DNA from: Diploscapter coronatus
Taxonomy: Eukaryota; Nematoda; Chromadorea; Rhabditida; Rhabditidae
Reading direction: 5' to 3'
Length of the DNA: 64,000 nt
Assembly (NCBI GenBank): GCA_964036155.1
Contig: OZ038422.1
Location: forward strand, 55,141,201 to 55,205,200
Positions 42,401 through 55,532 of this stretch are shown piece by piece (position 1 is the stretch's first letter; the number at the start of each line of letters is the position of its first letter). The position numbers and the translations under genes are program-made. The notes beneath the pieces are model-generated. The model was not told the DNA's origin and ran no database searches. It saw nothing but the letters and a program-made list of their open reading frames with translations.

Positions 42401-45400
42401 ATATCTGAATTTCTTATTACTATCCTTATCTGACCTGCCTCTTTATGATTTATCGTTCAGCGCGAATTTCAGTAGTTTAATCCTTCTCTGCTTCATTAAG
42501 GAGGCTATCAATCACTTTTTCATAGTCGTGTAGTTTTCCCTTGTAAATTAGAACTTTCTGAGATTGTGTTCTGATGCCATGTTTTGCGTAGAGCTCTATT
42601 TCCCCTATCAATTGTATAAGGGAAGAAAAATCTAACATTTCACCAAATGCAATTCCTAAGAAATCTCCAGATTTATGGGAAATGCATAGCTTTTTCACAG
42701 ATACTCTACTTCAATCTTCTAGATTATTCTTCATCTTTTAAACTCTTCAGCCTCTAAAATAGGAATTCAAAAATTCATCTTAATCAGTTCTGCTCGACTG
42801 CATCATTACGACTTGTTTTTTTTTCAATTTCCAATTCCGTTCTTTCCCCTGGCTCTGCCTCATTTACTTCGCCTTTCCGTTCTACTTTTATTTTATAGTC
42901 GTTCCTTTCCCTTCCTTTTTCAGCATTCATCTCCAGTTTCTCATACGCATTTGTCATTCAGTTATGCAGTTAAGGGAAATGAAAAGGATCTGCCTCCAAG
43001 ACTGACTCGAGGCAATCCAGCAATTTATGAGTCGGAAATTTGACCGGAAAAAAGGGAAATGAGTGAAAATTGACAGAACAAGCAGTGTTTGCAGATTGCG
43101 ACAGCCGAAAGCAGTGCCGAAACGAATCGACCAAAATGCCAACAGAGTCATCAAGTCGTCGTCCATGGATGCGCCCAAGGCCCACTCCATTTCTGAGACG
43201 TTCACTACTTCGACAAAAGAAACTAAATTGGTGAGCACACATAATTGGAATGAAAATGAAAAGAAATCTAGCAAACATCATTTACAAGCCACGAAAAAGC
43301 TGAATTATGAAAATGCACAGATACAGATTACATAATGTTTTTCAGGTAACACTTCCACAAAGTAACGAACCTCTGGATTCGCGAATTGAAGAGCCAGCCG
43401 AAATGAATGCAAACATCGTCATGCCTACTGTACAAGGTAATATCGCACTTATTGAATGAGTTCTAATAATTGATATGCGAAATAAGGCAAGATTGTTTGC
43501 GGATCTGAAACTTTGCGATCTATTTCGACCCAATGGTTTTTCATAAATCGCGATCCGATTCACCAAGTCTGAAGTAAAGTCAATTCTCAACTAATCTGAC
43601 CTCGATAACTTTACCTAGACGGGAAATGATGACTTTTATTAATTCCAAAATTATTACCTTATTTCAGAAGAGAGTCCACAAATCAACAACAACGGCACTC
43701 ACAAGAATGTGAAGATGCATGACGATGTGATTACTGTGACAGAGATTGAGAATTCAAGGTTTGAAAATCATGCATGAGTAGGATGAAAAAATTACATTCC
43801 AGACAAGAAAGCATCGCTCTGCCAGCTGTGAGCAATTCTCCACAGCACATTCCAATCGAACATCCCGTCACTGTCAGATTCTCAGAAACTGTAAGCATTC
43901 ACAACCATAAAAGTCGAATATCGAAACAGCTTTACCTAGCTATTTTCGATAATCTTGTTTTGAGTTTCGGGCCTTTGGATTCAATTTTTTTCAAAGATTC
44001 TTCTACCATTTTCGAATAAGAATGATGCTTCAATCAGTTACCTATTAACTTACAGGTTGCTGCGATTTCTGCAATCTCCCTCTCGACAGAAGAAACTGCG
44101 TCACAGATATCCAGACAAGAACTGGATGAGAAACAGAACGAAGAAGCAGAGGGAGAGGAGCAGAAAGATGAACAGCAGGTGGTCAGTGAAGAGGAAGAGA
44201 GGAAAAGGATGGAAATAATGATGGGCAAGGAGGTGATATTCGAACCGAGGGAGTTGAAAGGACAGGGACACGGACATGTGAGCAGGAAGGAACAGGCTCA
44301 GATGCAGGGAAGGATCGAACAATCATCCAAATCGCCACAACGGTAAGCAATTTAAGCTCAAAAATTAAATTGAATAGAATATCGACGAAAAACCACTTTT
44401 AAAAGTTTATGCACTTCCCATTCTCTACAAATACTGTTTTCTTTCAATGCGTTCAATTTTTCAAAGTACCACATTACTCATGCCCGAATAATGATCAAGA
44501 TTGACTTATTTCTAATGCAACTCACTTTCAGCTATGTGATGCTCGTCCGTTCAACTGAAAACCTGCATTCTCCAAATCAAAAGGCATTCGTGATCGGAAC
44601 GAAAGAGCCTGGATCTGAAGAAGATAGGCCAAAACCTGAGAAGATCAAGAAAATTAGAACGTCCAAATCAGTTGAAGTGCTGAAGAGAACAAAACAGCCT
44701 AATGCAAAGTCGCCTGAAAGGCAAGGATTAGTTAAACTTGCAGTTGTGAATAGTTTTTGCAGGTTTATCCTTGTCTGCAATGTGCCTGAATCACTCCAAC
44801 AGCAGAAAACAAACACATTCACAATAGGAATGAAGGAGCCAATGCCTGTGTCTGAAGAAGATTTGAGGGAAGTGAAGAAGCTAAAGGAGACGAAGATCAG
44901 GAAGAGTCGCAGTCTCAGCAATGAAAATGACTTCAAATCGCCTGAGCGGTAAGAATTATTACATTGTGAAGAAGAAAATAGCTCATGAGATTCGTCTATG
45001 AAAATGCGATGCAGTCGCTCTTACTACTGTTTTGATCCAGAAACCATTAATGCAATGAGCAAAAAGTAATATAACGGCAACTTTCAGATTCATCCTAATT
45101 TCTCGATCCCCATTGTCGACCGGCGCAGCTACAGGAATAAAGCGGAATAACACATTCATGATCGAGGAGAAACTGGCTGGCATACAGGAAATGGCTAGGG
45201 TTGTGAGAAGCGCATCGAGTGGAGATGAAATGAAGGCGATCAAAAAGAGCAGGGAGAAAAAACAGAAGACTCAGCCTGAGGAAGCCGCTTCTCCACCGAG
45301 GTTATTCGAAGTCTTATTCTTCTTCTTTTATCAAATTATCTTATTTCAGATATATCTTATCCTGCAAGACTCCAGATGCAATCAGAAGGCACCAGACATT

Positions 45401-48400
45401 CACAATTGGGGAGCGAAGTGAGACAGAGCCTGAAGTGGTGACTGTGATGAGGACAACCATTTCTGCTGATCCAATCAAGAAAAAGAAGGACAAGCCTGTT
45501 CGGCAACAGTCACAACCTGAGCAGGCGGTTTCTCCAGAAAGGTCGGTAAATTCAAAATTATCATTTTGTTCGTTCATAAAAGAAATACGAAAACTAGAAA
45601 ATTCAATTCAGAGTAAGTATATCAAATTTGTGTTTTAAAAATTTTGAGTCTGAAAGTAATTGAATCAAAAATGTCCTAAAATCAAATTTTTAGGAGGAGT
45701 TCATACTTCTGATATTGTGCCAATTTCAAGCGATTTTGCGTAGAGTTCCCAAGCTGCATTTCTTTGCAAAATGCGTTTTGGTAGAAATGTGATGGTTTGA
45801 AGCAGAAGATTTGGGAAGGAAGTAATCCCCCTCGATTTGGCCGCACTTTTCTTCGTCGATTTTTGTTTGTTTTCTTTTTTCGCGTTTTTAAGGCTAAGCA
45901 TCGACAATTAATCAATTAATTCTTATCAGTATTGATAGAAGACGATTATTGAAAGGTTTCATAGTGAAAACCCCACTAATTTCGATGAAATAACAAAGAA
46001 GAACGAAAAGAAAAAAAACCGTCAATAAACATGTCTGAGCGCATTTCAAGGCTCAAACGGGAAAGAAAGCGCGTCCTTTTTACTTCATTCCAGTGATCGT
46101 TCATCGACAATACCCTTAAAACTCCGACAGTCTAAAATAGACCTATCTAATTCGACGATAAATTGGATGAAACGGCTCTGTGCAAAAAATCAACCCTAAA
46201 TGTTATTTGGCATATCTGCTTGGGGACCCTAATTTTATTTTTACATTTGCGACATCCATGTTAGGCTCGTCAAAATTTACACATAAAGTTGCTTGACGTT
46301 GACACGATGTCTGATAGTACGAACTCACTATCAATATCCCTTATCATTGGTGATTCAATGTTATCTTTCAGATATATCCTCCTGACCAAGACTCCCGAAG
46401 CAATCCGACGTCATCAAACATTCACAATTGGAGAGAAGAGTGTCGAGCCAGAAATTGTGCCCATCCTCACGACAACTATTTCTGCAGAACCTATCATGGT
46501 CAAGCAGAAGACAAGGTCGAAACCGAAACGACAACATTCGCAGCCTGAAGAATCGAAACCGTCTCCAAGGTTAGAAAATTAATGAAATTAAGAGGATGAT
46601 GATGATGACGACGAAATTGCAGATATGTGATGCTCGTTAAGTCGAATGAAGATTTGCGATCTTCGAATCAGAAGCTCTTTGAAATTGGACTGAAGACCGA
46701 ACCTGAAGCTACTGTTTCTGAAATGAGTCCAAAGAGAGAGAGGAAGCCAAAGGAGAATAAAATCAAGAAGAGTCGAAGTCTTTCTAGAGAATACAAGTCT
46801 CCTGAACGGTAAATAGAAGTCTCACGGATTTTCAAAAATGCAATTTCCAGCTTCATTTTGTACTGTAAATCTTCCCTGATCGACAATTCCGCAGTGTCGG
46901 GAATCCGTCGAAACAACACGTTCCTGATTCAGGACAGGCCTGCAGATGAAGTGATCGAGACTGTCAAAGTCACCAGGAGTGTGTCCTGTGGAAATGAGAA
47001 GAGAAAGAAGACAAAAGTCCAAGAAGCCGAGTCCAAACGAGAAATTGCTGAGCTGCCACCTCCTAGCAGGTACAAAATACATGAACTCTTCACAAGTTGA
47101 TCGAAAATTTTAGGTATATTTTGATAGCTAAAACTCCAGATGCAATCCGAAGACATGGCACATTCACAATTGGAGAGGCTGATCAGAAGGCGCCGGAAGT
47201 GGAGGCTGCAATCAGAACGACTATTTCTGCTGAGCAGATTCAGCCAAAGGAAAGAAAGATAAAGCCAGTTAAACAAAGGTCACAACCCGAGGAAAGCGCT
47301 TCTCCGCCGAGGTGAGAAATTTTGAAATAAGATAAATGAATTAATGATTTTTTCTATGAATATCATGAAGATGAGAAGCGTTTGACATAGTGCTGGTCTG
47401 AAATATTTTTCAAGAAAGTTTGAGGAACACAATAAAAATTGGGCCTTTTCTTCGTTGAAGTTATTATGACTAATAATTTCAGGTACATTCTGACTTGCAA
47501 AACCCCAGAAGCACTTCGCCGACATCACACATTTGCCATTGGGGAGAAAAGCATCGAGGAACAGGTGCAGTTGCAGATGAGGACGACCACTTCCGCTGAG
47601 CCCATCAAATTGAAGGAGACAAAGACCAAGGTCATCAGACAGAGATCACAGCCGGAGAATTATAAGTCACCCGAACGGTAAGAACTTTAGACAAGTTGTT
47701 TCGAATATAGGTATTTTCAGATATGTTCTCGTGACTAGAACTCCACAACCTATCAGAAGAAACAACACCTTCTACAGCATTGGAGAAAGACCGAAGAGTC
47801 CTGATGTGCCTTGGATTGAGGTGAAAATTCAGATTTAAGAAAAGTTACTAGTTGGTAGGATTTTAGGAAGGTGAAATAACCGAACCAATTGCTACTGTTG
47901 GACCTTCTGCAGAACGACGAAGGAAGAAAGAGGTGAAAGAGGCCAAAGAGCGAGAAAGAAAGTAGGAAAATTACAAAAGTGGAAAATCGAAGTAATACAT
48001 TCAGAGCTCGAGAAAAGTCACAAGAGCGATATGTTCTCACAGCTACAACTCCAGTTGCCATGAGGAAATTCAACACATTCGTGGTTGAGACGTCGAAAGG
48101 AGACGAGGAGAAGGAAAACAGACCGGGAATGGGAAGGGGCAGGCAGATGCACGAGTCCGTCAGTGCTGAACCTGTGGCTGACAAGAGGAAACATGTCTCG
48201 AGGTAATCATGCACTCGTTGTATAGTTTATCCTTTCACTTTCTATAGGCTATAAATGATCCATATTTTTGATTTATTTTTAAAAGAAAGGCAAGTACGAA
48301 ATAATCATATCATGAGGTAATGAGCCCTATTTTTTTCCGTACTAATTCTCTCTATTTCAATCTTCTTCCCTAACTATCTATACGTATCGTTAATCTCGTC

Positions 48401-51400
48401 ATGTAGAAAATTTTCAAAAATAGTCTGAAAAGATCTCATTCTGAACTTTTCAGATCTGAATCATCGGACTCTAAAAGGCACAGCTATCTGAAGCGACTGC
48501 ACATGGAGATATTTGGCAGAGGTAGGAGCAGGGAGAAGAAGAGCGATGCCATCAGAAGGCAGCAATCGTTGGATGACACGGCTGCGAGGAGAACCAGATA
48601 TTCAGCAACTACGCCTATTGTTGATAGAAAGTAAGACTATTTGATTGAAATAATATCAATTACATTCCCCTCAGATATCAGACATTTCTGGTTGAAAACC
48701 ATCAAGATCCCACTGAAGCGTTGACGCAAAGAGACGACGATCTGTCTCAGCCTGTCAAGGTAATTTGATTTTCTTCAGTACCTTTAGTAGAACCATCAAA
48801 TGGAAGAAAATGAAGAAATCATAGAGATTGGAGTTTACTTCTACATTTTCTGCTATTTGCTGCTGCCTGACAAATCGAAAGAAGACGATTTTGTATCTTT
48901 GCCAATGCGACCTCAACTTTTCAGCCAATCGACATGTACACGTTGACCACAATGACTCCTATCCTGCCGCACAAGGAGTTCAAAATCGACCAGGAGGACA
49001 AGGCAGACAGGCATTTGCTGAGGGACCTGAGTCTTTCGCCTGAAAGGAGTGGACCTTCTTTGTATGTGATGGGAAGCAGAAAGCCATTCTGTTTCGATCA
49101 GGAGCAACCACTCAAAAGCAGTGTCAGTCCCAGGAAGGACGATAAGGTAGGCGAAGAATATCATAATTTGTATCAAAGGTGCATGATGAAATTCGATTAT
49201 AAGTTCTTCGTAAAGTCTGCGAGGTTATGCAATGTTTTCTTCTTTTTAAGTTATTGTTGGTGTCCGACTACTTGATGAGAATGATAAATATCGAATTTTG
49301 AATGAATGCTTATTTCGCAGGTGCACACACGTACATTATTTGACGACACTTCTAATGGAAAAGATAGGAAATTTTCGTAAGATAATGTGCATGTGTGTAT
49401 CCGCGAAACAGTCATTCATTCATCCAAACTTTTAAAGTTTGATATTTCTTATTTTCAGCAGTATTCGGACGCCCACAATATAAACAAAGCAATGTATAGA
49501 AAATGGGCTAACTGAAAGGAAAAACCGTTCAATTATTGCAAATCTCGTAGAAATAACGAAGAACAGACACTAAGCTTTGATCAGCAAAGCATGCACCTCT
49601 GATCTGCATGAATTCACAAAAAATATTCGCTTTCTCTATTAGGCTGAACAGTTGCATGGCAGCTCTCTTCGAAGTCAATCAGACTGTGCAGAACGACGCA
49701 ACAGTCGCGTTTCCAATGCTACTGTAATTTATTGATTGACCTTCTTTCAATAATCGTACATTTTCAGGGCGATATGACCAGTCCTGAGGAAGAAATTCCG
49801 ATGGACACTCACATGACACCGACAGAAGAAACTGCAATTGACTTACCCATCGTCAGCAGACCGATTAAGGATGATGTAAGGAGTACATATTGCATACTCG
49901 ATTGAAATTATTATTGATAAAGTATAATAACCCTTCAAATGTTTGTTTGTTTGTTTTTTTTTTTAATTTTAACCTTGATTTCATTTTCGATCGATAATCT
50001 TGCCAAATTTGAAAAAAAATCAATTTTTCATTCATAGTATTATTAGGTGATCATTTCGTCTCCAATCATCGAAGAGCCGGGAATATCATTTGTCGATCAA
50101 GGCGTGCAGGAAGAGCCTATCAGATGCATCAGAAACGGTAAGCTCCACAGTTATTATAGTTATTTCACATTCATCAATTAACTGAAACTACAAAGGTTAT
50201 GCTCTGAATTTAGCATTTTAGATTGTATAATTTCTAAATGACCTAGTAATTCGGATTTTACTTAAATTCTTTTACTGAAAACAAATTTTCAGAGCCGATC
50301 TTCACAGCACCCAGTCCACCCCACACTTCGACACTGCCTCCCACGGTCACTCGATCGACATCTCCATTGAAGAGTGCAAGGCAGCTAGAGACAAGACTGA
50401 TTGTGGATGAGAGGAGGGAGGCCAAGGAAAGCAAGACAAAGGGCAAATTGTTCGGCAGAAAGGTTAGCTAAATTGCAAGGGAAAGGAAGTAATTCGAGAT
50501 TTGCAGGAGGAAAAGCAGTCGAATGATAAAGAGAAGGCTGACAGATCGATTGCTGCTTTGTAAGTTTCTTTTATTCTTGTTTTTTCACTAACACATTTCT
50601 CCATTTACAACTTCCTAGCTTTCAGCCTTTAATTTTCTCTGCTTGCGCTTAAATGTGCCAAGCAAATCCTGAAATTTTCGTATAATTTTTAGAATTCTTA
50701 GATCGATCAAAAGTGCCGGCAAGAAGCTGACGCCTTCATTCTTCAGGAGAAACAATAGAAAATCGGTGGGTAAAATGCAAGAATTCTTTCTTTAAAAAAG
50801 GCTACGTCATATTTTTGAGCAATGCAGATTTGCAAATGAGGACAAGAAAATGTCAGTCTAGAAACATTTTGAGAATTTCATGAGAAGTGCATCGAGATAA
50901 AAAAAGCATGATATGAATGATTCTACAAATCTTTGAATTATTTCGGCATGTGCCATTTCCAAGAAACCGGAAAAAGAGGGGAGGAGGAATTAGTTTAATT
51001 GCCCCATGAAATGCCTTGCAGACCCAGCCAAAAGCGACTGCTCTGCAGCAGAAAGGCAACTTGCAGCTGCGAATGAACTACCCCACGAGGAAGGCCCCCT
51101 TGGCCGAGACAGAGCCCTCCGTGGTGGCCGATTCGCCCCTCGTCGAGAATCTCCCACTCACATTCGAGAAGTGGGAATCCAGTCCCAGGACCCGACTCAG
51201 GTTAGATTGAGGATGGGTTGGCAAAATGGCGGAGAGTGACAAGTGGGAAGGGGAGATGAATGCGATGTTTGGAGTGTGGAAGACCGAATACACTCGGGGG
51301 AATTCGCACCCTCACTTCTTATGCTATTCTTGGCGAATTCAGACACAACGGATTCGTGGAGCCGATAACGGAGATAACTGAGGAACTGCAGGATGGGAAT

Positions 51401-53852
51401 GGAAACGTGACAGTGATTGGGGTGACTGAGGCAGGCACAGAGATTAGAAGGACTGGACAGGCTGCAAGGATACCTCACAACAATACTGCTGCTAGTAAGT
51501 TAATTGGCATTTTGAACATCTAAAACTAAATTTTCATTCATATCACGAATCAGTAGTCGTAACTTTCTCTTAAATAGTCCGTCCATCATTTTTGTAAGAC
51601 TATTTTTGTGACCGAATGGAGCACGATTCTACGCTATTCCAGAAAGAATTTTGAAAAGGATAGATGGGACTATTTAAGATAGAATAATAACAAAGATCAT
51701 TACCGATCCTCCTTGATTCATATTCAATGATCCAATTATCAAAAATTTGATATGAATAAGAAATCAGCTAATATCTCGTCTTTATAAATTTCATTTTATG
51801 GACAAAAGAATCGTCAAATGTGCGATTTGTCAAAGTATTTCCTTATCGTTGGGGGTAATTCTGAAAGCTCTACTCGGTTCTGAATGAGTGATCTGCCCAA
51901 ACAGCCAAATACTTAACGGCCAATAGAAAGCATAGAGAGGGAGCTCTTGAATGGAATTTGAGTAATGCATAATTGTGACTGCCTCTTTGACAGCCTGTGT
52001 TTGATGGATGAGTCTTTCCATACTTGGGCATCTCCGTCGCTTCCCTCCCTCTCTTTGTCCCCGTCTTTCCTTCTTTAATGAGCTTGTCTCTTTCAGCAGA
52101 GCTCTGCAGTTGTGCCATCCGTCCATCCGTCCTGCTCTGCCCTCGTAATTGAATCGGTCTCCTTCCCTCTCTTCCCCCTCCCTCCTTCTGTTTCCCTCTG
52201 CCTATTTTGTCCTACACCCTTCTCAATTCATCCCCAATCCCTTCTTCCCCTCTCCTTCAGCTTCTGCCTCAGCTTGTCTCAATTCTATTTTACGAGTTTC
52301 TAAATTTCCTATCCTGACTATAATGCTGCATTCTTATTATACTTCATTTATTGAGAAAATTGTTAACTATTTAGAATTGTTTTATTTTCAGGACCCAAGA
52401 CGGACGACGATCGAGGTCTGATAGACGACGAAATAAGAGACCAGCCGATGCTCGTCGGGGACACTTTCTCGCACTCCTCTTCCATAGATGGAATTGCCAG
52501 TGCGCAGAGGGGAATTGACACGACTGATATTGCGACCATCGATAGATCCACGCACGAAGAGTAGGCCATTTCATCATTCGAGCATTTATTGGAAGATATT
52601 GAATATGAAACATCAGAGAAAAGCATTATTCTGAAACTATTATTATTCGCTTATGGCTAAAAATTCAATAATTTCGTATAATAATGCCATTTCTATTCTG
52701 CAAATGAAAACGTTACATGCGCGGTAACTTCAAAGAAATCAAACCGAAACTGATTTTTCGCATTCCCATTCCTCTCTCAAATAGTTCCACATAAGGCATT
52801 CATCCTCGGACATCTGACAAACATTTATCGTTCTTTCAAATTTATTAGCTATCTTTTCCCAGTTCATTCTCCATCTCTTCATTCCCTCAGTTCAGTTTTG
52901 TTTTTGTCTGTTTCGTCTCTGTATCTTCCTTTCACTTCTTCATTCCTCTCCTCTGTCCCTCCCTTTCTCTGCTTCTTTTCCATCGCCGCAACAGGCCGAC
53001 TCTCTCCCTTCCCTGCTTCCCTGTACACAAATCGTTCACATTCACATTATCGACCTGCGTGCGACCTGCAGTCAGTCAGCTAAAAAATATCGAAGCAGCT
53101 AAATCGGCAACTCAACCGCAATTTCGGATGGTTGATTGCTTTCTAACGGCATTCTTGCGCACAGTTAGGTCTGAATTGATTATTTTAGGACTATGAAACA
53201 GTTTCGTCATTCATTATTTTCGTTTTTCAATCAGTTACGAATCAAAGAACTCAGATTCGAGTGAAATTTATTCGTTTTCATACATCCAGGAAATGTTTGG
53301 AAGAATTCTGAACTGGATGTTGACACATGAGAATCTGAATACGACTTTGCAGCATAACTTCCGACCAATATTACTTTTCATCCAAAATACCAAATAGTTC
53401 CAATTTTATTTCGATTGTATAAAATGAATTGAAAATTATAGACCACCTCGAAATCGAGAAAGTCCTAATGCAGTGAGCAGCAGAATCGAACGGGAAAAGA
53501 TCGATGAGGGCCTAAATCAGGTGGAACATATCAAGGCTGAACTGAATAGGTTGCAGCACATCGTTCAGAAGGTTAGAAATATTTTATTGTTAGCTTCTAC
53601 TCTATCACTAATTTTTTGCATGGAAAATATTATCTCACTTTGAATCTTACGAAAACAACCTAAACAGAAAATAGACATGGGGAAGATGAGTATTATTTTT
53701 AGGAAATGCGTGATCCGAATAGTTCGAATTACGATGAAGATAGATTAGCCCTGATTAGGGAAAATGATGCACTGAGAAGACAGCTCAAGGAGAAGGACTT
53801 GTTGATCGACAGTCTTAGGAGGGAAATCGCTAAGCTCAAAGCGAAAGGTTAA
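36482..53852 (+). CDS. large scaffold-like protein with tandemly duplicated exons and C-terminal coiled coil
   Basis: 37 exons: 36482-36504, 39736-39874, 40326-40424, 40474-40563, 41586-41627, 42053-42267, 43095-43230, 43346-43436, 43668-43758, 43803-43890, 44056-44342, 44532-44720, 44763-44948, 45088-45300, 45350-45541, 46372-46569, 46623-46808, 46851-47069, 47114-47311, 47483-47677, 47721-47820, 47867-47961, 48005-48202, 48454-48630, 48675-48759, 48925-49146, 49643-49723, 49768-49875, 50047-50137, 50293-50462, 50507-50559, 50693-50765, 51022-51200, 51343-51494, 52392-52560, 53442-53571 and 53703-53852; ~1,769 aa, every phase closing. N-terminus: Ser/Arg/Pro-rich. Residues ~434-1156: ~62-72-aa exon modules, typically [YF][IV]L..KTP..IRRH.TFTIGE...SPER, all bounded by phase-2 introns. 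Residues ~1700-1769: a leucine-zipper-like coiled coil (ENDALRRQLKEKDLLIDSLR). No enzymatic domain, TM or signal peptide is seen. Repeated RRxxT and SRSLS motifs look like kinase or 14-3-3 sites. Family not recognised. The start ATG follows an AATCCAG acceptor by ~17 nt. Confidence 0.76.
40620..40913. mobile_element. MITE-like element with 13-bp perfect terminal inverted repeats
   Basis: CATGTCCATTAAC at 40620-40632 is the exact reverse complement of GTTAATGGACATG at 40901-40913. The 294-bp unit lies in an intron of the tandem-exon gene, has no ORF of note and is less AT-rich than the surrounding intron. Confidence 0.5.
44721..44762 (+). other. 42-nt GC-AG intron, in-frame and open
   Basis: The donor is GAAAG|GCAAGG and the acceptor TTTTTGCAG. 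The length is a multiple of three and contains no stop, so retention would insert 14 residues (QGLVKLAVVNSFCR region). Removal restores the usual SPE-R-F module junction. Confidence 0.65.
45542..46371 (+). other. 830-nt intron inside the exon array
   Basis: It separates the two D exons of block 1 and is far longer than the 40-170-nt introns elsewhere in the array. No module-like exon remnant is recognisable in it. Confidence 0.5.
46623..47677 (+). repeat. tandem exon block 2 (A-C-D-D)
   Basis: Same order and phases as block 1, without B: A 46623-46808 (YVMLVKSNEDLRSSNQKLF), C 46851-47069 (FILYCKSSLI...RRNNTFLIQD), D 47114-47311 (YILIAKTPDAIRRHGTFTIG) and D 47483-47677 (YILTCKTPEALRRHHTFAIG). 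Equivalent exons match each other better across blocks than they match their neighbours, so a multi-exon block was duplicated. Confidence 0.75.
49321..49401 (+). repeat. possible alternative exon / imperfect hairpin
   Basis: A TTTCGCAG acceptor at 49320 opens a frame (VHTRTLFDDTSNGKD) to a GTAAGA donor after 49376, but its phase does not fit the next constitutive exon, so I left it out of the model. GTGCACACACGTACATTATT and ATAATGTGCATGTGTGTAT form an imperfect inverted repeat. Confidence 0.3.
52050..53060 (+). other. C/T-rich intronic tracts
   Basis: Pyrimidine-rich runs at ~52050-52290 and 52850-53050 lie in introns on either side of the exon at 52392-52560. They generate spurious Ser/Phe/Pro-rich ORFs but show no coding signal. 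Confidence 0.5.
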
Positions 53853-55532
53853 ATATCTAACTTAATTCGATTTCTATGATTTATCCGCTGTTTTTCGGAA
53901 TCTCTAATGTTTTCTAGGATCCTTTAGAACTGAAAAGTGAAGGGTTTGCAAACAGAAAAGTGCTATTTTCAAGAATGAAACTTATCAATGCAAATCTAAG
54001 CTTCCTAGTTTTATTAGAATCTCGCCATCAATCAATAGTCATTCATGATTTATTGAAGACGTCACTCTTTCTCTATTTTCTTCCTAATCAATTCAATGGT
54101 TGTTTTCTGTGTCTTTCTCACTTTCCCTTTTGATCTCGAGTATTGCTTCTGGAGGCTAGTGAATGTTTTCTACTCTTTTCTTCAAATTCTTTTTTAGTCA
54201 AGTAATTTTGCTCGAAAATGGGTTTCATATTGATTTCTTGTGAATTCATCACATGGCTGTGGTACTATTTGCCATGCCATAATCTCGTTAGTTCCTGTGA
54301 ATTTTCTGAGGAAAAATTTAGTCAAACATCTTAACGCGAACTGAACAATCTTGTCAAATTTCCTGAAAAACCGGTGCAATTCATCTTCTCCTTGTAAATT
54401 CTTAATGATGAATAATTTATTTGATGATAGATTATGAAATTATTATACAAAATCTGATAAATGATGATACATAGCCAATAAACATGTTTGATATGATATT
54501 TATGAATTGGAAGAGTTTAGTCGAATTTAACAATGGGCTATAGGCGTAACGCATTGCAATGTTTGCTAATTACTTCACTTACTCTTACGAATTAGGCAAC
54601 CCGGATTGGAATAAACACTTTGATATATTAATATTGCATTGAAATAGGAACATAAATAAGTTGATCTTCGAGCAAGAGATATACAGATTGATAAGTTGAA
54701 GACATTATTAACGATAAGAGCTCTTGCCAGAGATCGTTTGTCGTTTCACTGAGAACGAGTATGTACGAGTGTGGAGAATATGCTGCTGATAGATTTCTGA
54801 TAGATAGAATGGATGAATAACACAAACAGGGGGAGACAAGGAAAGATACGAACGGATTGCTCACAGAATGGAGAGAGAGAATCAGAACGATGGCTGACAT
54901 ACAACAGAGTTGAAGCAGCTACAGCTACAGCTCGCGAATCAGATACCCGTTTGAATGATTTAGATGAACATGGGAAATTGTAGATATATCGATAGTTGAT
55001 ATTTTGTGATTGGAAAGAAGACATCGGTTATTGAGAACAAGTTATTCATAAGAATTTGTTGCCTATATAAGTTCTCAGGGAAAAGACTCCTATAGATAGC
55101 ATGTAAAATGTGATTCTCTGAGAATTTAAATAATAACGCAATAACTCGATATCTTAAGCAATAAACAAGCAAATAATGTTTTGGAAACATAATTCTCGAA
55201 GTATAATATGTGTTATAAAATTCCGTAAATTTGTGCATACACATAAAATATCAATCCTATATCTATTTAAATTTGAACCGAATAACATGTAGGAAGGATA
55301 TGAGCTGGTGAGAAATGAGAGAAGTCGGTGCGATGGCAAGCAGAGAATACAAAATTTCTTTGTATTTGGGAATGTTGATGAGAGTAGTTGAGTTACAAAT
55401 CATGAAAATAACGGGTACAAGATAATGAATGATAAAAAGGAATAGAAGAGATCGATTATGTATGTGAGGAAGGAAGGAGGAAGCGATTACCTGCTAATTG
55501 AACTTCGAAATTGAAACTCGGAAATGGGGAAC
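53853..55532. other. convergent intergenic region
   Basis: 3' flank shared by the + tandem-exon gene and the - insulin receptor. AATAAA (+) lies at 54477-54482. The rest is AT-rich, with a GA-rich stretch near 55440-55490. No coding gene is supportable. Confidence 0.55.
54477..54482 (+). terminator. polyadenylation signal
   Basis: AATAAA ~625 nt after the stop of the tandem-exon gene, within CCAATAAACATG. Confidence 0.4.

Larger units (their letters stand above)
44532..46569 (+). repeat. tandem exon block 1 (A-B-C-D-D)
   Basis: Five consecutive phase-2/2 exons: A 44532-44720 (YVMLVRSTENLHSPNQKAF), B 44763-44948 (FILVCNVPESLQ), C 45088-45300 (FILISRSPLS...KRNNTFMIEE), D 45350-45541 (YILSCKTPDAIRRHQTFTIG) and D 46372-46569 (YILLTKTPEAIRRHQTFTIG). 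Each ends in SP[EP]R or a close variant such as SPR. Confidence 0.75.
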
